Part shown: one piece after another, positions 43,843-52,596 of the stretch
Numbering within the stretch: the stretch's first letter is position 1
Layout: each line of letters opens with the position of its first letter
Translations under genes and position numbers: made by a program
Notes under the pieces: model-generated
The model's database searches: none
Told to the model about the DNA's origin: nothing
What the model saw: the letters and a program-made list of their open reading frames with translations, nothing else
DNA from: Microbacterium sp. 70-16
GTDB taxonomy: Bacteria > Actinomycetota > Actinomycetes > Actinomycetales > Microbacteriaceae
Length of the DNA stretch: 64,000 bases
Reading direction: 5' to 3'
Assembly: GCF_001898315.1 (NCBI RefSeq)
Contig: NZ_MKTQ01000008.1
Coordinates: 1 to 64,000, forward strand

Positions 43843-45333
43843 GTGCCCCCGACTCCGACACCGAGCACCCCAGATACCGCGACTGCGCGCCTGAAGTCAT
43901 CGGCGGTGGGCGTCACGGCGGGGCTCATCGGGTGGTTCATCCTCGTCGAGCTGGTCTCCGGCATCCTGCAGGGGTACTACGTGCCGCTGTTCAGCGACAT
44001 CGTCGTGAGCCTGGGCATCCACGACTCCGACGTCAACTGGTTCGAGGCCGCGCAGCTGCTGCTGTCAGCGCTCGTCGTCCCCGTCATGGCCAAGCTCGGC
44101 GACATGTACGGGCACAAGCGCATCCTGCTGATCGCAGCGGTTCTCACCGCGGGGGCCTCGTGGTGGGTCGCCTTCGCCGGAACGTTCTGGTCATTCCTCG
44201 CCGCGTGGGCCCTGCAGGGCTTCTACGTCGTGTGGTTGCCGCTCGAGATCGCGCTCATCTTCGAGCGCGGCCGGCGCCAGCAGCGCGGCGTCTCGACGAC
44301 CCGGCGCGCGGCGGGTCTGCTCGTCGTGGGTCTGCAGGCCGGTGCGATCATCGGCGCGCTCGCGGCGGGTCGCATCTTCGCGGCGACCGCCGATCTGACC
44401 ACGACGCTGATCGTCCCCGCCGTCGCGGTGACCCTCATCGCGCTCGTCATCTGGATCGCCGTGCCCGAGTCGACGCCCGAACCGGGTCGCAGCCTCGACA
44501 CGTGGGGCTTCGTGATCCTCGCGTGGGGCCTGCTGCTGGTCACCGGCGGACTCGCGTGGATGCGCATGATCGGCGAACTGAGCCTCGGTGCGGATGCCTG
44601 GGGGTGGGTCATCGGCCTCGTTGTGGCCGGGATCGCGGTCTTCGTGTGGTTCGTCTTCTACGAGCTGCGCCAGACAGACCCCGCTATCGACATCCGCGTG
44701 CTGCGCCGTCCCGAGATGTGGCCCGTGCAGGCGACGGCATTCCTCGTCGGCATCAGCCTGCTCGGCGCGCAGGGCCCGCTGTCGACGTACGCCGGCACCG
44801 ACAGTGCGCTCGGCTACGGACTGGGGCTGGATGCCACGGAGCGCTCGAACCTCATCGGCGTGTACCTCGTCTCGCTCATCATCGGCGCCGTGCTGTTCGC
44901 CGTGACCTCACGCAAGGCGAGCCCGCGCATCGTGCTGATCGTCGCGGCGCTGCTGGTCGGCGTCGGGTACGCCCTGTTCCTGCCGTTCCACCTGGAGCTG
45001 TGGCAGGTGCTGCTGAACCTGTCGATCGCGGGCCTCGGCTGTGGCGCGCTCGTGGGCGCGATGCCCGCGGCGGCCGCAGCGGCGGCACCCGCCGGACAGA
45101 CCGGCATCGCCTCGGCGCTGACGAACACGACCAAGACCATCGGCGGGACGTTCTCGTCGGCCGTGTTCGGCGTCGTGCTGGCGGCGGGCGTCGGTGTGGC
45201 GGCGAGTCAGACCGCGGCATCCCTCGGCGGATACATGACGGTGTGGGCGATCTGCGCCGCCGGCGGATTCCTCGCCGCAGCCCTGCTGCTGTTCGTCCCC
45301 AAGGTCGCCTTCGCCGACGCTCCCCCCGCCTGA
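43843..45333 (+). CDS. MFS transporter, 14-helix (DHA2-like) drug exporter family
   Basis: A 496-residue polytopic protein with the MFS motif A region AKLGDMYGHKRILLIAAVL and about 14 hydrophobic segments. It has the late conserved GQTGIASALTNTTKTIGGTFSS (key part GIASALTNT) typical of DHA2 exporters. The GTG start follows TAGACT at 7 nt. It likely exports toxic organic compounds by proton antiport; no regulator is adjacent. Confidence 0.9.
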   Translation: MPPTPTPSTPDTATARLKSSAVGVTAGLIGWFILVELVSGILQGYYVPLFSDIVVSLGIHDSDVNWFEAAQLLLSALVVPVMAKLGDMYGHKRILLIAAVLTAGASWWVAFAGTFWSFLAAWALQGFYVVWLPLEIALIFERGRRQQRGVSTTRRAAGLLVVGLQAGAIIGALAAGRIFAATADLTTTLIVPAVAVTLIALVIWIAVPESTPEPGRSLDTWGFVILAWGLLLVTGGLAWMRMIGELSLGADAWGWVIGLVVAGIAVFVWFVFYELRQTDPAIDIRVLRRPEMWPVQATAFLVGISLLGAQGPLSTYAGTDSALGYGLGLDATERSNLIGVYLVSLIIGAVLFAVTSRKASPRIVLIVAALLVGVGYALFLPFHLELWQVLLNLSIAGLGCGALVGAMPAAAAAAAPAGQTGIASALTNTTKTIGGTFSSAVFGVVLAAGVGVAASQTAASLGGYMTVWAICAAGGFLAAALLLFVPKVAFADAPPA

Positions 45334-45462
45334 CCATGTCCCACTTGCGGTAGACCATGTCCCAAAAATGGTTGCTTCAGGCGCGCGCAGACAGCATTTA
45401 TTGGGACATGGTTCTGCAGGGTGCTACAGCCGCGGGCGCAGGTATCTACAGCCGCGGGCGCA
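45333..45462. repeat. Inverted and direct repeats between convergent MFS and SDR genes
   Basis: ACCATGTCCCA occurs directly at 45333-45343 and 45354-45364. The second copy forms an inverted repeat (ACCATGTCCCAA, 45354-45365) with TTGGGACATGGT (45401-45412). A 17-nt direct repeat CTACAGCCGCGGGCGCA sits at 45424-45440 and 45446-45462. The second copy encodes the last codons and stop of the SDR gene. A duplication of that gene's 3' end is the simplest reading. Confidence 0.85.
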
Positions 45463-46222
45463 AGGGCCCACGCGCGAGCAGGTGCTGCGCCGACTGCGCG
45501 ACGGGGCGCATCGTGACGAGGTCGAGGTTGACGTGCCCGGGAGCGTTCAGCGCGTATGCGATGACGCCGGCGACGTCGGATGCCACGAGCGGCTCCGCCA
45601 CGCCGTCATAGACCTTCTCGGCGGCAGACTGGTCGCCGCCCAGACGGTTGAGGGTGAACTCGGGCGTGTAGACCATGCCGGGCGCGATCTCGGTGACGCG
45701 GATCGGCTCGCCGTTCAGCTCGAGCCGCAGCGCGTGCGCGAGCATCGCCTCGCCGGCCTTGGCCGCGTTGTACCCGCCACCGCCCGGGTAGGCCACCTGC
45801 GCCGCTGTCGAGGTGACGTACAGCGTGTCGGCGTACGCGTCGGATGCCGCGGCCTGCCGCAGCAGCGGCAGCAGCGCCGCCGTCACGAGCTGGGCCGACA
45901 AGACGTTGACCTCGAACATCCAGCGCCAGTCGGCCGGGTCGCCGTCCTCGATCCGGTCGGTGCCGCGCGCACCACCCGCGATGTGCACGAGCGCGTGCAC
46001 CGGGCCGGATGCCTGAAGGTGCGCGACCAGCGCGTCGACGTCGGCTTCCTGCGTGAGGTCAGCCGCGAACGAGACCGAGCCCACCTCGGCATCCAACTCG
46101 GCCAGTCGTTCGGCGCGGCGCGCGACGCCCACGACATCCCACCCGGTCGCGCGCAGCGCGCGCACCGTCGCCTCGCCGATTCCCGAGCTGGCACCGGTCA
46201 CCACTGCACGTCTGGTCGTCAT
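45446..46222 (-). CDS. Short-chain dehydrogenase/reductase
   Basis: A 258-residue classical SDR: cofactor motif TGASSGIG (9-16), NVLSAQLV (NNAG-equivalent helix), and the catalytic Ser with YNAAK (Tyr-x-x-x-Lys). It is YdfG-like in the APGMVYTPEF region. The C-terminus ARGPLRPRL is encoded by a copy of the local direct repeat, so it may be an altered tail. A TAGCGT box ends 6 nt before the ATG (leaderless). Substrate unknown. Confidence 0.92.
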   Translation of the reverse strand: MTTRRAVVTGASSGIGEATVRALRATGWDVVGVARRAERLAELDAEVGSVSFAADLTQEADVDALVAHLQASGPVHALVHIAGGARGTDRIEDGDPADWRWMFEVNVLSAQLVTAALLPLLRQAAASDAYADTLYVTSTAAQVAYPGGGGYNAAKAGEAMLAHALRLELNGEPIRVTEIAPGMVYTPEFTLNRLGGDQSAAEKVYDGVAEPLVASDVAGVIAYALNAPGHVNLDLVTMRPVAQSAQHLLARGPLRPRL

Positions 46223-46358
46223 GGCTCCACGCTACCTCCCCTTCATTACGTCACATTTCCCGGTCGTTGTTGACAAGACGGCCGATCCGTAGTGTCGGTC
46301 TGGTCGACGGCATCCGTCGCACCACTTCCCGAAACCGATCTTCCTTCAGGAGCACGAC

Positions 46359-47681
46359 ATGTCCGCTGCCGAGCACTGGCGCTTCGAGACCAAGCAGATT
46401 CACTCCGGCGCAGCCCCCGACCCGGTCACGAAGGCGCGCGCGACGCCGATCTACCAGACGACCTCGTACGTCTTCGACAACGCCGACCACGCCGCGAACC
46501 TGTTCGCGCTGGCCGAGTTCGGCAACATCTACACGCGCATCCAGAACCCGACGCAGGATGTCCTCGAGCAGCGTCTCGCGGCCCTCGAAGGCGGCACGGG
46601 CGCGCTCGTGCTCTCGAGCGGCCAGGCCGCGTCGACGTTCTCGGTGCTCAACATCGCCGAGGCGGGCGACCACATCGTCTCGTCCAGCTCGATCTACGGC
46701 GGCACGTACAACCTGTTCAAGTACACGCTCGCCAAGCTCGGCATCGAGGTCACGTTCGTCGAGAACCAGGACGACCTCGACGAGTGGCGCCGCGCCGTGC
46801 GCCCGAACACGAAGCTGTTCTTCGCCGAGACGATCGGCAACCCGAAGATCAACATCCTCGACATCCGCGCCGTCGCCGACGCCGCGCACGAGGCGGGCGT
46901 TCCGCTCATCGTCGACAACACGATCGCGACGCCGTACCTGATCCGTCCGTTCGAGCACGGCGCCGACATCGTCGTGCACTCGGTGACGAAGTTCCTCGGC
47001 GGCCACGGCACCACGATCGGCGGCGTCATCATCGACGGCGGCAAGTTCGCCTGGTCGCAGAACGTCGAGAAGTTCCCGGGGCTGACCGTGCCCGACCCGT
47101 CGTACCACGGCGCGTCATACACGGCCGCCGTCGGCGACGGCCTGGCCTACATCATCAAGGCGCGCGTGCAGCTGCTGCGCGACCTGGGTTCGGCCATCGC
47201 GCCGCAGAGCGCGTGGAACCTCATCCAGGGTGTCGAGACGCTGTCGCTGCGCGTCGAGCGTCACGTGCAGAACGCGCAGGAGATCGCCGAGTGGCTCGAG
47301 AACCACGACGACGTCGCCTCGGTCAACTACTCGGGTCTGCCTACGTCGCCCTGGTACTCGGCCGCGAACACCTACGCACCGAAGGGCGTCGGAGCCGTGC
47401 TGTCGTTCGAGCTCAAGGGTGGCGTCGACGCGGGCCGCGAGTTCGTCAACTCGCTGAGCCTGTTCAGCCACCTCGCCAACATCGGCGACGTGCGCTCGCT
47501 GGTCATCCACCCCGCCTCCACGACGCACTCGCAGCTCACCCCCGAGCAGCAGCTGACCTCCGGCGTCACGCCGGGTCTCGTGCGCCTGTCGGTGGGCCTC
47601 GAGAACATCGACGACCTCAAGGCCGACCTCGAGCAGGCACTCGCCGCCGCGCGCAAGGTCTCGGAAGCCGCCCGCGCCTGA
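46359..47681 (+). CDS. metY: O-acetylhomoserine sulfhydrylase (aminocarboxypropyltransferase)
   Basis: PLP enzyme making homocysteine from O-acetylhomoserine and sulfide. The 440-residue protein has the family start HWRFETKQIHSGAAPDPVT and the lysine site HSVTKFLGGHGTTIGGV (about residues 207-223). The YTRIQNPTQDVLE and SQLTPEQQLTSGVTPGLVRL segments separate it from CGS/CBL enzymes of about 390 residues. AGGAG precedes the ATG. TTGTTG and TAGTGT, 17 bp apart (46267-46295), are a plausible promoter. metX follows. Confidence 0.95.
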   Translation: MSAAEHWRFETKQIHSGAAPDPVTKARATPIYQTTSYVFDNADHAANLFALAEFGNIYTRIQNPTQDVLEQRLAALEGGTGALVLSSGQAASTFSVLNIAEAGDHIVSSSSIYGGTYNLFKYTLAKLGIEVTFVENQDDLDEWRRAVRPNTKLFFAETIGNPKINILDIRAVADAAHEAGVPLIVDNTIATPYLIRPFEHGADIVVHSVTKFLGGHGTTIGGVIIDGGKFAWSQNVEKFPGLTVPDPSYHGASYTAAVGDGLAYIIKARVQLLRDLGSAIAPQSAWNLIQGVETLSLRVERHVQNAQEIAEWLENHDDVASVNYSGLPTSPWYSAANTYAPKGVGAVLSFELKGGVDAGREFVNSLSLFSHLANIGDVRSLVIHPASTTHSQLTPEQQLTSGVTPGLVRLSVGLENIDDLKADLEQALAAARKVSEAARA

Positions 47682-47700
47682 CCTCGCCTGGTCTGGGGCC

Positions 47701-47809
47701 CGCGACTGATCTTGCGTGACCCGGCCTGCCCCAAAAGCAGGCTGAACCGTACTCAACCGGCCCGTGGCACCCGCCACGGGCCGGTTGAGCCTGTTTTCGG
47801 GCAGTCGCG
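47701..47809. repeat. Three-level nested palindrome between metY and metX
   Basis: The outermost arms are CGCGACTG/CAGTCGCG (47701-47708, 47802-47809). The middle arms are CTGCCCCAAAAGCAGGCT and AGCCTGTTTTCGGGCAG (47726-47743, 47788-47804), near-complementary. The core is CTCAACCGGCCCGTGGC/GCCACGGGCCGGTTGAG (47752-47768, 47773-47789), 17 perfect pairs around ACCC. The core with following CTGTTTT could terminate metY transcription, so metX would rely on its own promoter. Confidence 0.9.
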
Positions 47810-47859
47810 CGCCCGTAACACGGTCCGGCCGCGCGCCGCGAACGGCCAGAATGGATGCC

Positions 47860-49062
47860 ATGGACTGGCAGGCCTCCGCAGACACGGTGCCGTCGGCGCC
47901 GATCTCCGAGGCCGACGCCCGGTTGCTGCGCGCGCGGCCGCCCTCCAGCGGCGCGTGGCGTGACGGCGACCCGGCCGGCGGGCGCCGGTTCGCGGCGCTG
48001 GGCGCTTTCCAGACCGAGAACGGCGAGCTACTGCCGGGCGCCCGCCTCGCTTACGAATCCTGGGGGCAGCTGAACCCCGCGGCCGACAACGCGGTGCTCG
48101 TCCTCCACGCGCTCACAGGCGACAGCCACGTCCGCGGACCGGCGGGTCCGGGGCATCCGACCGCCGGCTGGTGGGAGGAGATCGTCGGTCCCGGAGCGGC
48201 GATCGACACCGACCGCTGGTTCGTCGTGGCCCCGAATATGCTCGGCGGATGCCAGGGGTCAACCGGACCGGCATCCATCGGCCCCGACGGCGCGGAATGG
48301 GGCCCGCGCTTTCCGTACCTGACGATCCGCGACCAGGTCGCCGCGCAGGTCGCGCTCGCCGATGCCCTCGGTATCGGCCGCTGGGCCGCCGTCGTCGGCG
48401 GATCGATGGGCGGCATGCAGGCGCTGGAGTGGGGCGTCGGGCACCCCGATCGTGTCGAGCGCCTCGCGGTCATCGCGGCGCCGCCGACGACGACCGCCGA
48501 CCAGATCGCCCTCAACTCGGCGCAGCTGGAGGCCATCCGCATCGACCCCGGGTTCGACGCCGGCGAGTACTACGACGCCGCCGACGGCGAAGGGCCGCAC
48601 CGCGGCCTCGCCCTCGCGCGGCGCATGGCGCTGCTGAACTACCGCAGCCCGATGGAGCTCAATCTGCGCTTCCAGCGGTCGTGGCAGTCCGATGTCAGCC
48701 CGCTCGGCGGCGGCGGCCGCTTCGCGGTCGAGAGCTACCTCGATTTCCACGGCAACAAGTTCACGCGCCGTTTCGACGCGAACAGCTACCTGACCCTCGT
48801 CGAGGCGATGAACTCGCACGACGTCGGCCGGGGCCGCGGCGGCGTCGAGGATGCCCTGCGCCTCGTCACCGCGCGCACGCTCGTGCTCGGCATCGACAGC
48901 GACCGCCTGTTCCCCGTTGACGGGCAGGAGCGCATCTTCCGCGGCATCCGCCCGACGATCGACGACGCGACGGTCGTGCTCTCGAGCGACTTCGGCCACG
49001 ACGGCTTCCTCATCGAGATCGAGGCGGTCACCCCGCACCTGCGGCGCCTGCTCGCGTCCTGA
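47860..49062 (+). CDS. metX: Homoserine O-acetyltransferase
   Basis: Acetylates homoserine with acetyl-CoA for methionine synthesis, feeding MetY. The 400-residue alpha/beta hydrolase-fold enzyme has the nucleophile elbow VVGGSMGGMQALEW, the LHALTGDSHV and PNMLGGCQGSTGP segments, and the C-terminal FGHDGFLIE His/Asp region. The ATG at 47860 follows CAGAAT by exactly 7 nt (leaderless); another ATG nine bases earlier overlaps that box and is less likely. Confidence 0.95.
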   Translation: MDWQASADTVPSAPISEADARLLRARPPSSGAWRDGDPAGGRRFAALGAFQTENGELLPGARLAYESWGQLNPAADNAVLVLHALTGDSHVRGPAGPGHPTAGWWEEIVGPGAAIDTDRWFVVAPNMLGGCQGSTGPASIGPDGAEWGPRFPYLTIRDQVAAQVALADALGIGRWAAVVGGSMGGMQALEWGVGHPDRVERLAVIAAPPTTTADQIALNSAQLEAIRIDPGFDAGEYYDAADGEGPHRGLALARRMALLNYRSPMELNLRFQRSWQSDVSPLGGGGRFAVESYLDFHGNKFTRRFDANSYLTLVEAMNSHDVGRGRGGVEDALRLVTARTLVLGIDSDRLFPVDGQERIFRGIRPTIDDATVVLSSDFGHDGFLIEIEAVTPHLRRLLAS

Positions 49063-49086
49063 CGGGGTTGCGCGCACCCCCGCGGC

Positions 49087-50307
49087 TCAGGAGACGATGA
49101 CGACCCGGCGCTGGTCCTCGATCGCGTAGCTCACGAGCGCGAGGATGAAGCCGGCGACCGCGAGCACGAGGCCCACCCAGATGGGGGCGACGAAGCCGAA
49201 GCCGTGGGCGATGACGAGGCCGCCGAGGAACGCTCCGAGGGCGTTGCCGATGTTGAGCGCCGAATGGTTCAGGGCCGCCGCGATCGACTGGTTGTCACCC
49301 GCGACGCTCATCAGGCGCGACTGGATCGTCGGCCCGAGCGCCGAGGTGACGGCGCCGACCGCGAAGATGAAGACGGCGAGCGTGATGATCCACCCGGCGG
49401 TCAGCGCCAACAGAAGCTGGATGACGATGAAGACGACGAACCCGCCCAGCAGCGTGCGCTTGAGGTCGATGTCGGCGAGATGCCCACCGATCAGGTTGCC
49501 GACGGTCATGCCGACGCCCATCACGACGAGCACGATCGGCACGGCCCACTCCGGTGCACCGGCGACGTGGGTGACGATCGGCGCGATGTAGCTGTACGCG
49601 GCGAAGAACCCGCCGAACCCGACCGCGCCGATACCGATCGCGAACCAGACCTGCGGAATGCGGAACGCGCTCAACTCGGCCCGCAGCGTGCGGGCGGGGT
49701 CTCCCGCGTGCGCGGGCACGAACAGCGCCACCAGGACGGTCGTCAGCGCGAAGATGCCGGCGACGATCGCGAATGCGATGCGCCAGCCCAGCTGCTGGCC
49801 GAGGAAGGTCCCCAGCGGCACCCCAACGATGTTGGCGACGGTCAGGCCGCTGAGGATGAACGCAGCGCCGCGGGCACGCGAACCGGGGCCGAGGACGTCC
49901 GAGGCGACGAGCGCGCCGATGCCGAAGTAGGCGCCGTGCGGCAGCCCGGCGAGGAACCGCGAGACCGCGATGAGCTCGAAGTTCGGCATGAGGAACGTCA
50001 GCGCGTTGAACAGCGTCAGCGCGGCGGCGAGCGCGAGCATGACGCGATGACGGGGGTACTTGGCGACGGATGCCGCGATCGTCGGCGCCCCGACGACGAC
50101 GCCCAGCGCATACAGCGAGATGAGCCAGCCGGCCTGGGCGATGGCTGCTTCAGCGTCGGTGGCCGACAGCCCGGGCAGCACGTCAGCGGCGATCTGCGGC
50201 AGCAGTCCCATGACGACGAACTCGGTCATGCCGATGCCGAATGAGCCTATGGCGAGGGAAAGGAGCGCCCTCGTCGCCGCCCCCCTCGTGATTGTCGAGG
50301 AGGTCAC
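49087..50307 (-). CDS. MFS transporter, 12-helix (AraJ/YdhP-like DHA1) exporter
   Basis: A 406-residue protein with GIGMTEFVVMGLLPQIA in the first helix, the hallmark of the AraJ/NepI sugar- or nucleoside-efflux branch. It also has SRFLAGLPHGAYFGIG and GNALGAFLGG. The GTG start (50305-50307) follows TAGCAT by exactly 6 nt; that -10 box overlaps the stop codon of the upstream thiamine-binding gene. It is convergent with metX, 24 bp apart. Confidence 0.9.
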   Translation of the reverse strand: MTSSTITRGAATRALLSLAIGSFGIGMTEFVVMGLLPQIAADVLPGLSATDAEAAIAQAGWLISLYALGVVVGAPTIAASVAKYPRHRVMLALAAALTLFNALTFLMPNFELIAVSRFLAGLPHGAYFGIGALVASDVLGPGSRARGAAFILSGLTVANIVGVPLGTFLGQQLGWRIAFAIVAGIFALTTVLVALFVPAHAGDPARTLRAELSAFRIPQVWFAIGIGAVGFGGFFAAYSYIAPIVTHVAGAPEWAVPIVLVVMGVGMTVGNLIGGHLADIDLKRTLLGGFVVFIVIQLLLALTAGWIITLAVFIFAVGAVTSALGPTIQSRLMSVAGDNQSIAAALNHSALNIGNALGAFLGGLVIAHGFGFVAPIWVGLVLAVAGFILALVSYAIEDQRRVVIVS

Positions 50308-50316
50308 CCGGCAATG

Positions 50317-50670
50317 CTACCGGCCGTCAGAGGCACCGGGCTCCGATCTCTGAATCGATTCGACAGCCGCTTCGAGGCGCTCGATCTTCCCGTCGATCTC
50401 GCCCGTGTGGCCGGGCCGGATGTCGGCCTTGAGCACGAGCGACACGCGCGATCCGAACGGCAGCACCGCGTCGGTCGCCGCCTTCACGACGGCGAAGACC
50501 TCGTCCCACTCCCCCTCGACCTCGGTGAACATCGAGGTCGTGCGGTGCGGCAGACCCGATGCGCGCACGACGGCGACGGCCGCCGCGACGGCGTCATGCA
50601 CCGAGCCGTCGGGGTTGACGGCACCGTTGGCAGGTGCGCCGCTCGGGGCAACGGAGAAGGCGATCAACAT
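50317..50670 (-). CDS. MTH1187/YkoF-like thiamine-binding protein
   Basis: A 117-residue single-domain protein from MLIAFSVAPSGA, with TTGGAGGACCC upstream; the frame is open far upstream through another gene. The pattern SVHDAVAAAVAVVRASGLPH then HRTTSMFTEVEGEWDEVFAVV fits the PF01910 ferredoxin-like family, whose members bind thiamine or its precursors. Its own role (storage, sensing or uptake) is unknown. Confidence 0.82.
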   Translation of the reverse strand: MLIAFSVAPSGAPANGAVNPDGSVHDAVAAAVAVVRASGLPHRTTSMFTEVEGEWDEVFAVVKAATDAVLPFGSRVSLVLKADIRPGHTGEIDGKIERLEAAVESIQRSEPGASDGR

Positions 50671-50726
50671 GGGTCCTCCAAGGGGCAAAAAACGGGCGAA
50701 TGACCGAAGAAGCGGGTGAGACGTGA

Positions 50727-51953
50727 TCAGGCGGATGCCACGGCGGCGCCCACCTCGGCATCCTGCCGGGGCGCGACAGGCAGTCGCACGAGGCGCACGA
50801 CCATCCAGACGAACATCGCGACGAGCGCGAGGTTGCGCAGCGTCAGGACCGTGACGGCGATTGATTCCGGATACAGGATGCCGTTGTAGAGCACCGGGTA
50901 CACGAGCTGGGTGAGCAGTGCCATGGCCAGGGCAGCGGCCGCGGGCAGCGCCCACGCACCCCGCGAGATGACGAGCCCCAGCACGATCGAGGGGATGAGC
51001 CACGCGAGGTACTGCGGCGAGCCGACCTTGTTGAAGACGATGAACCCGAGCACGAACGCGAGCGACAGTGCCGGGAACAGCGAGGCGAATCGCGCGCCGC
51101 GCCACGCCTGAACCGCACCCAGCACGGCGACGCCGACCATCGCGACAGCGAGGATCGGCGTCATGGCCGCGATGACGGGGTCGATGTCGGCGCCGGTGAT
51201 CTGGAACGTGCGGATCTCGGGCGAGTAGTAGACCTGGAACCCCGGGATGCCCAGCAGCGCGCCCCACAGGTACCAGGTCGCCACCGGCGCTTCGACCTGC
51301 AGTCCGCGCGTGGTCTGCTCGCCGACGAAGCCGAGCAGGTGAGATCCCCCGCCGGCTGCGACGACGACGATCACCGTGCACGCTGTGACGGCGAGGGCGC
51401 CGCCGATGATCGCGCCGCGTCGGCGCACGGCGAAGACGGCCGCGGCCAGCAGCGCCGCAGGCCACACCTTGATCCACGTCGCGACGGCCAGCACGACCGA
51501 CGCGGCCCACGGGCGGCCGACGAGCCACAGGCATCCGATGATGCCCAGCGGCACGGTGAAGCCGTCCAGGCGGTAGAGACCGACCGGCCCGAGCAGAGCG
51601 ATGTATGCGAGCCAGAACCAGGCGGCGGTGCAGCGCCCCGTCGAGCGGGCGCGGCCGACGAGCATGGCGAACGCGACGGCATCCATCAGGCTGACCAGGA
51701 TCGCCCACCCGATCGTGTACCCGGCGATCGGCGAGAACGCGTGGGCGAGCACGATCGGGATGATCGCGAGCTGCGGGTAGACCCAGTCCGAGTCGATGCC
51801 GACGATGCCGTCGCCGACGAGGGCTTGCGACGACCACGGCTCGTAGACGCCGTACACGTCACCCATCGGCTGATTCGGCAGCAGGAACCCGAGCCAGCCG
51901 ACGCCGAGATGCACGATCACGAACGCGATCCACAACACAGCACGTCTCGACAC
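50727..51953 (-). CDS. GT87/DUF2029-like polytopic glycosyltransferase
   Basis: A protein of about 408 residues with roughly eleven membrane segments. A loop rich in acid and aromatics (NQPMGDVYGVYEPWSSQAL) lies after the first segment, where GT-C enzymes hold catalytic acids. Later KVGSPQYLAWLIPSIVLGL is typical of polyprenyl-phosphomannose-dependent mannosyltransferases. TAGGAT (51961-51966) ends 7 nt before a GTG at 51953, favouring this start over the ATG at 51962. Confidence 0.75.
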   Translation of the reverse strand: MSRRAVLWIAFVIVHLGVGWLGFLLPNQPMGDVYGVYEPWSSQALVGDGIVGIDSDWVYPQLAIIPIVLAHAFSPIAGYTIGWAILVSLMDAVAFAMLVGRARSTGRCTAAWFWLAYIALLGPVGLYRLDGFTVPLGIIGCLWLVGRPWAASVVLAVATWIKVWPAALLAAAVFAVRRRGAIIGGALAVTACTVIVVVAAGGGSHLLGFVGEQTTRGLQVEAPVATWYLWGALLGIPGFQVYYSPEIRTFQITGADIDPVIAAMTPILAVAMVGVAVLGAVQAWRGARFASLFPALSLAFVLGFIVFNKVGSPQYLAWLIPSIVLGLVISRGAWALPAAAALAMALLTQLVYPVLYNGILYPESIAVTVLTLRNLALVAMFVWMVVRLVRLPVAPRQDAEVGAAVASA

Positions 51954-52071
51954 CCTCCCCATCCTAGGGAGCGGGCGCGAGAGGATGCCTGAGAGGGTGT
52001 GCCGCCGCCGGATGCCGCCGCGTGCGGGCGAGCGCGGGCGCCCGCGGCGCCCGAGGCCGCAGATGGGCGAT

Positions 52072-52485
52072 TCAGCGCGCGGCGACCCGGGCGTCGTACG
52101 CGTCGCGGGCCGCGGCGATGTCGGCCTGCGTGTCCACCGCCCAGTTCGCGAGGGCGGCAGCGGGCCCGATGAGCGTCCGCCCGAGCGGGGTCAGCTCGTA
52201 CTCCACGCGCGGGGGGACCTCGGCGTGCAGCGTGCGGGTGACCAGCCCGTCGCGCTCGAGATTGCGCAGCGTCTGCGTCAGCATCCGCTGCGAGATGCCG
52301 GGGATGTGGCGCTGAAGTTCGCTGAAGCGGAGTACTCCCGAGCTCAGCGTCCCGATCACCAGCAGTGTCCACTTGTCGCCGACGCGGTCGAGCAGTTCGC
52401 GGATCGCGCGGCCCTGATCGGTCTGGAGGCACTGGTCCTCATATCCACTGCGCGGCACCCAGGCCAGGCCCTCGATGTCCTGCAT
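52072..52485 (-). CDS. HxlR-family winged-helix transcriptional regulator
   Basis: A 137-residue protein from MQDIEGLAWVPRSG, with GGGAGGAACA upstream. It has the HxlR core: CLQTDQGRAIRELLDRVGDKW (with the N-terminal cysteine), FSELQRHIPGISQRMLTQTLRNLE recognition helix and VEYELTPLGRTL wing. Members sense aldehydes, oxidants or disulfides. It is divergent from an SDR-like gene with two palindromes between them, which is the usual regulator-target layout. Confidence 0.93.
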   Translation of the reverse strand: MQDIEGLAWVPRSGYEDQCLQTDQGRAIRELLDRVGDKWTLLVIGTLSSGVLRFSELQRHIPGISQRMLTQTLRNLERDGLVTRTLHAEVPPRVEYELTPLGRTLIGPAAALANWAVDTQADIAAARDAYDARVAAR

Positions 52486-52500
52486 TGTTCCTCCCGCCTG

Positions 52501-52566
52501 AGGCACTCGAAAGTGCCTTTTGTATCGCGTTTCGACTTGACGCACGATGGGGCGATTACCCATCGT
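52501..52566. promoter_or_regulatory. Two candidate operator palindromes between HxlR and SDR-like genes
   Basis: AGGCACT/AGTGCCT (52501-52507, 52512-52518; 4-nt centre) and ACGATGGG/CCCATCGT (52544-52551, 52559-52566; 7-nt centre). TTGACG at 52537-52542 is a likely -35 for the plus-strand gene; the second palindrome would then cover its -10 region. The binding protein is inferred from the neighbour. Confidence 0.6.
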
Positions 52567-52596
52567 AACCAAGTTCCTCTTTGTAAGGGAGTAACC

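Noticed and set aside
46270..46295. TTGACA as -35 with TAGTGT as -10 for metY
   Set aside because: The spacing would be only 14 bp; TTGTTG three bases earlier gives 17 bp, so the consensus hexamer may be coincidental.
46223..46358. SAM riboswitch upstream of metY
   Set aside because: The gene context is right, but I could not find the conserved core or a four-way junction in the 136-bp leader; only a plausible promoter is visible.
50671..51837. In-frame upstream extension of the thiamine-binding gene
   Set aside because: It overlaps the GT87-like gene on the same strand in another frame; the 117-residue product from 50670 has the correct family length and a good ribosome site.
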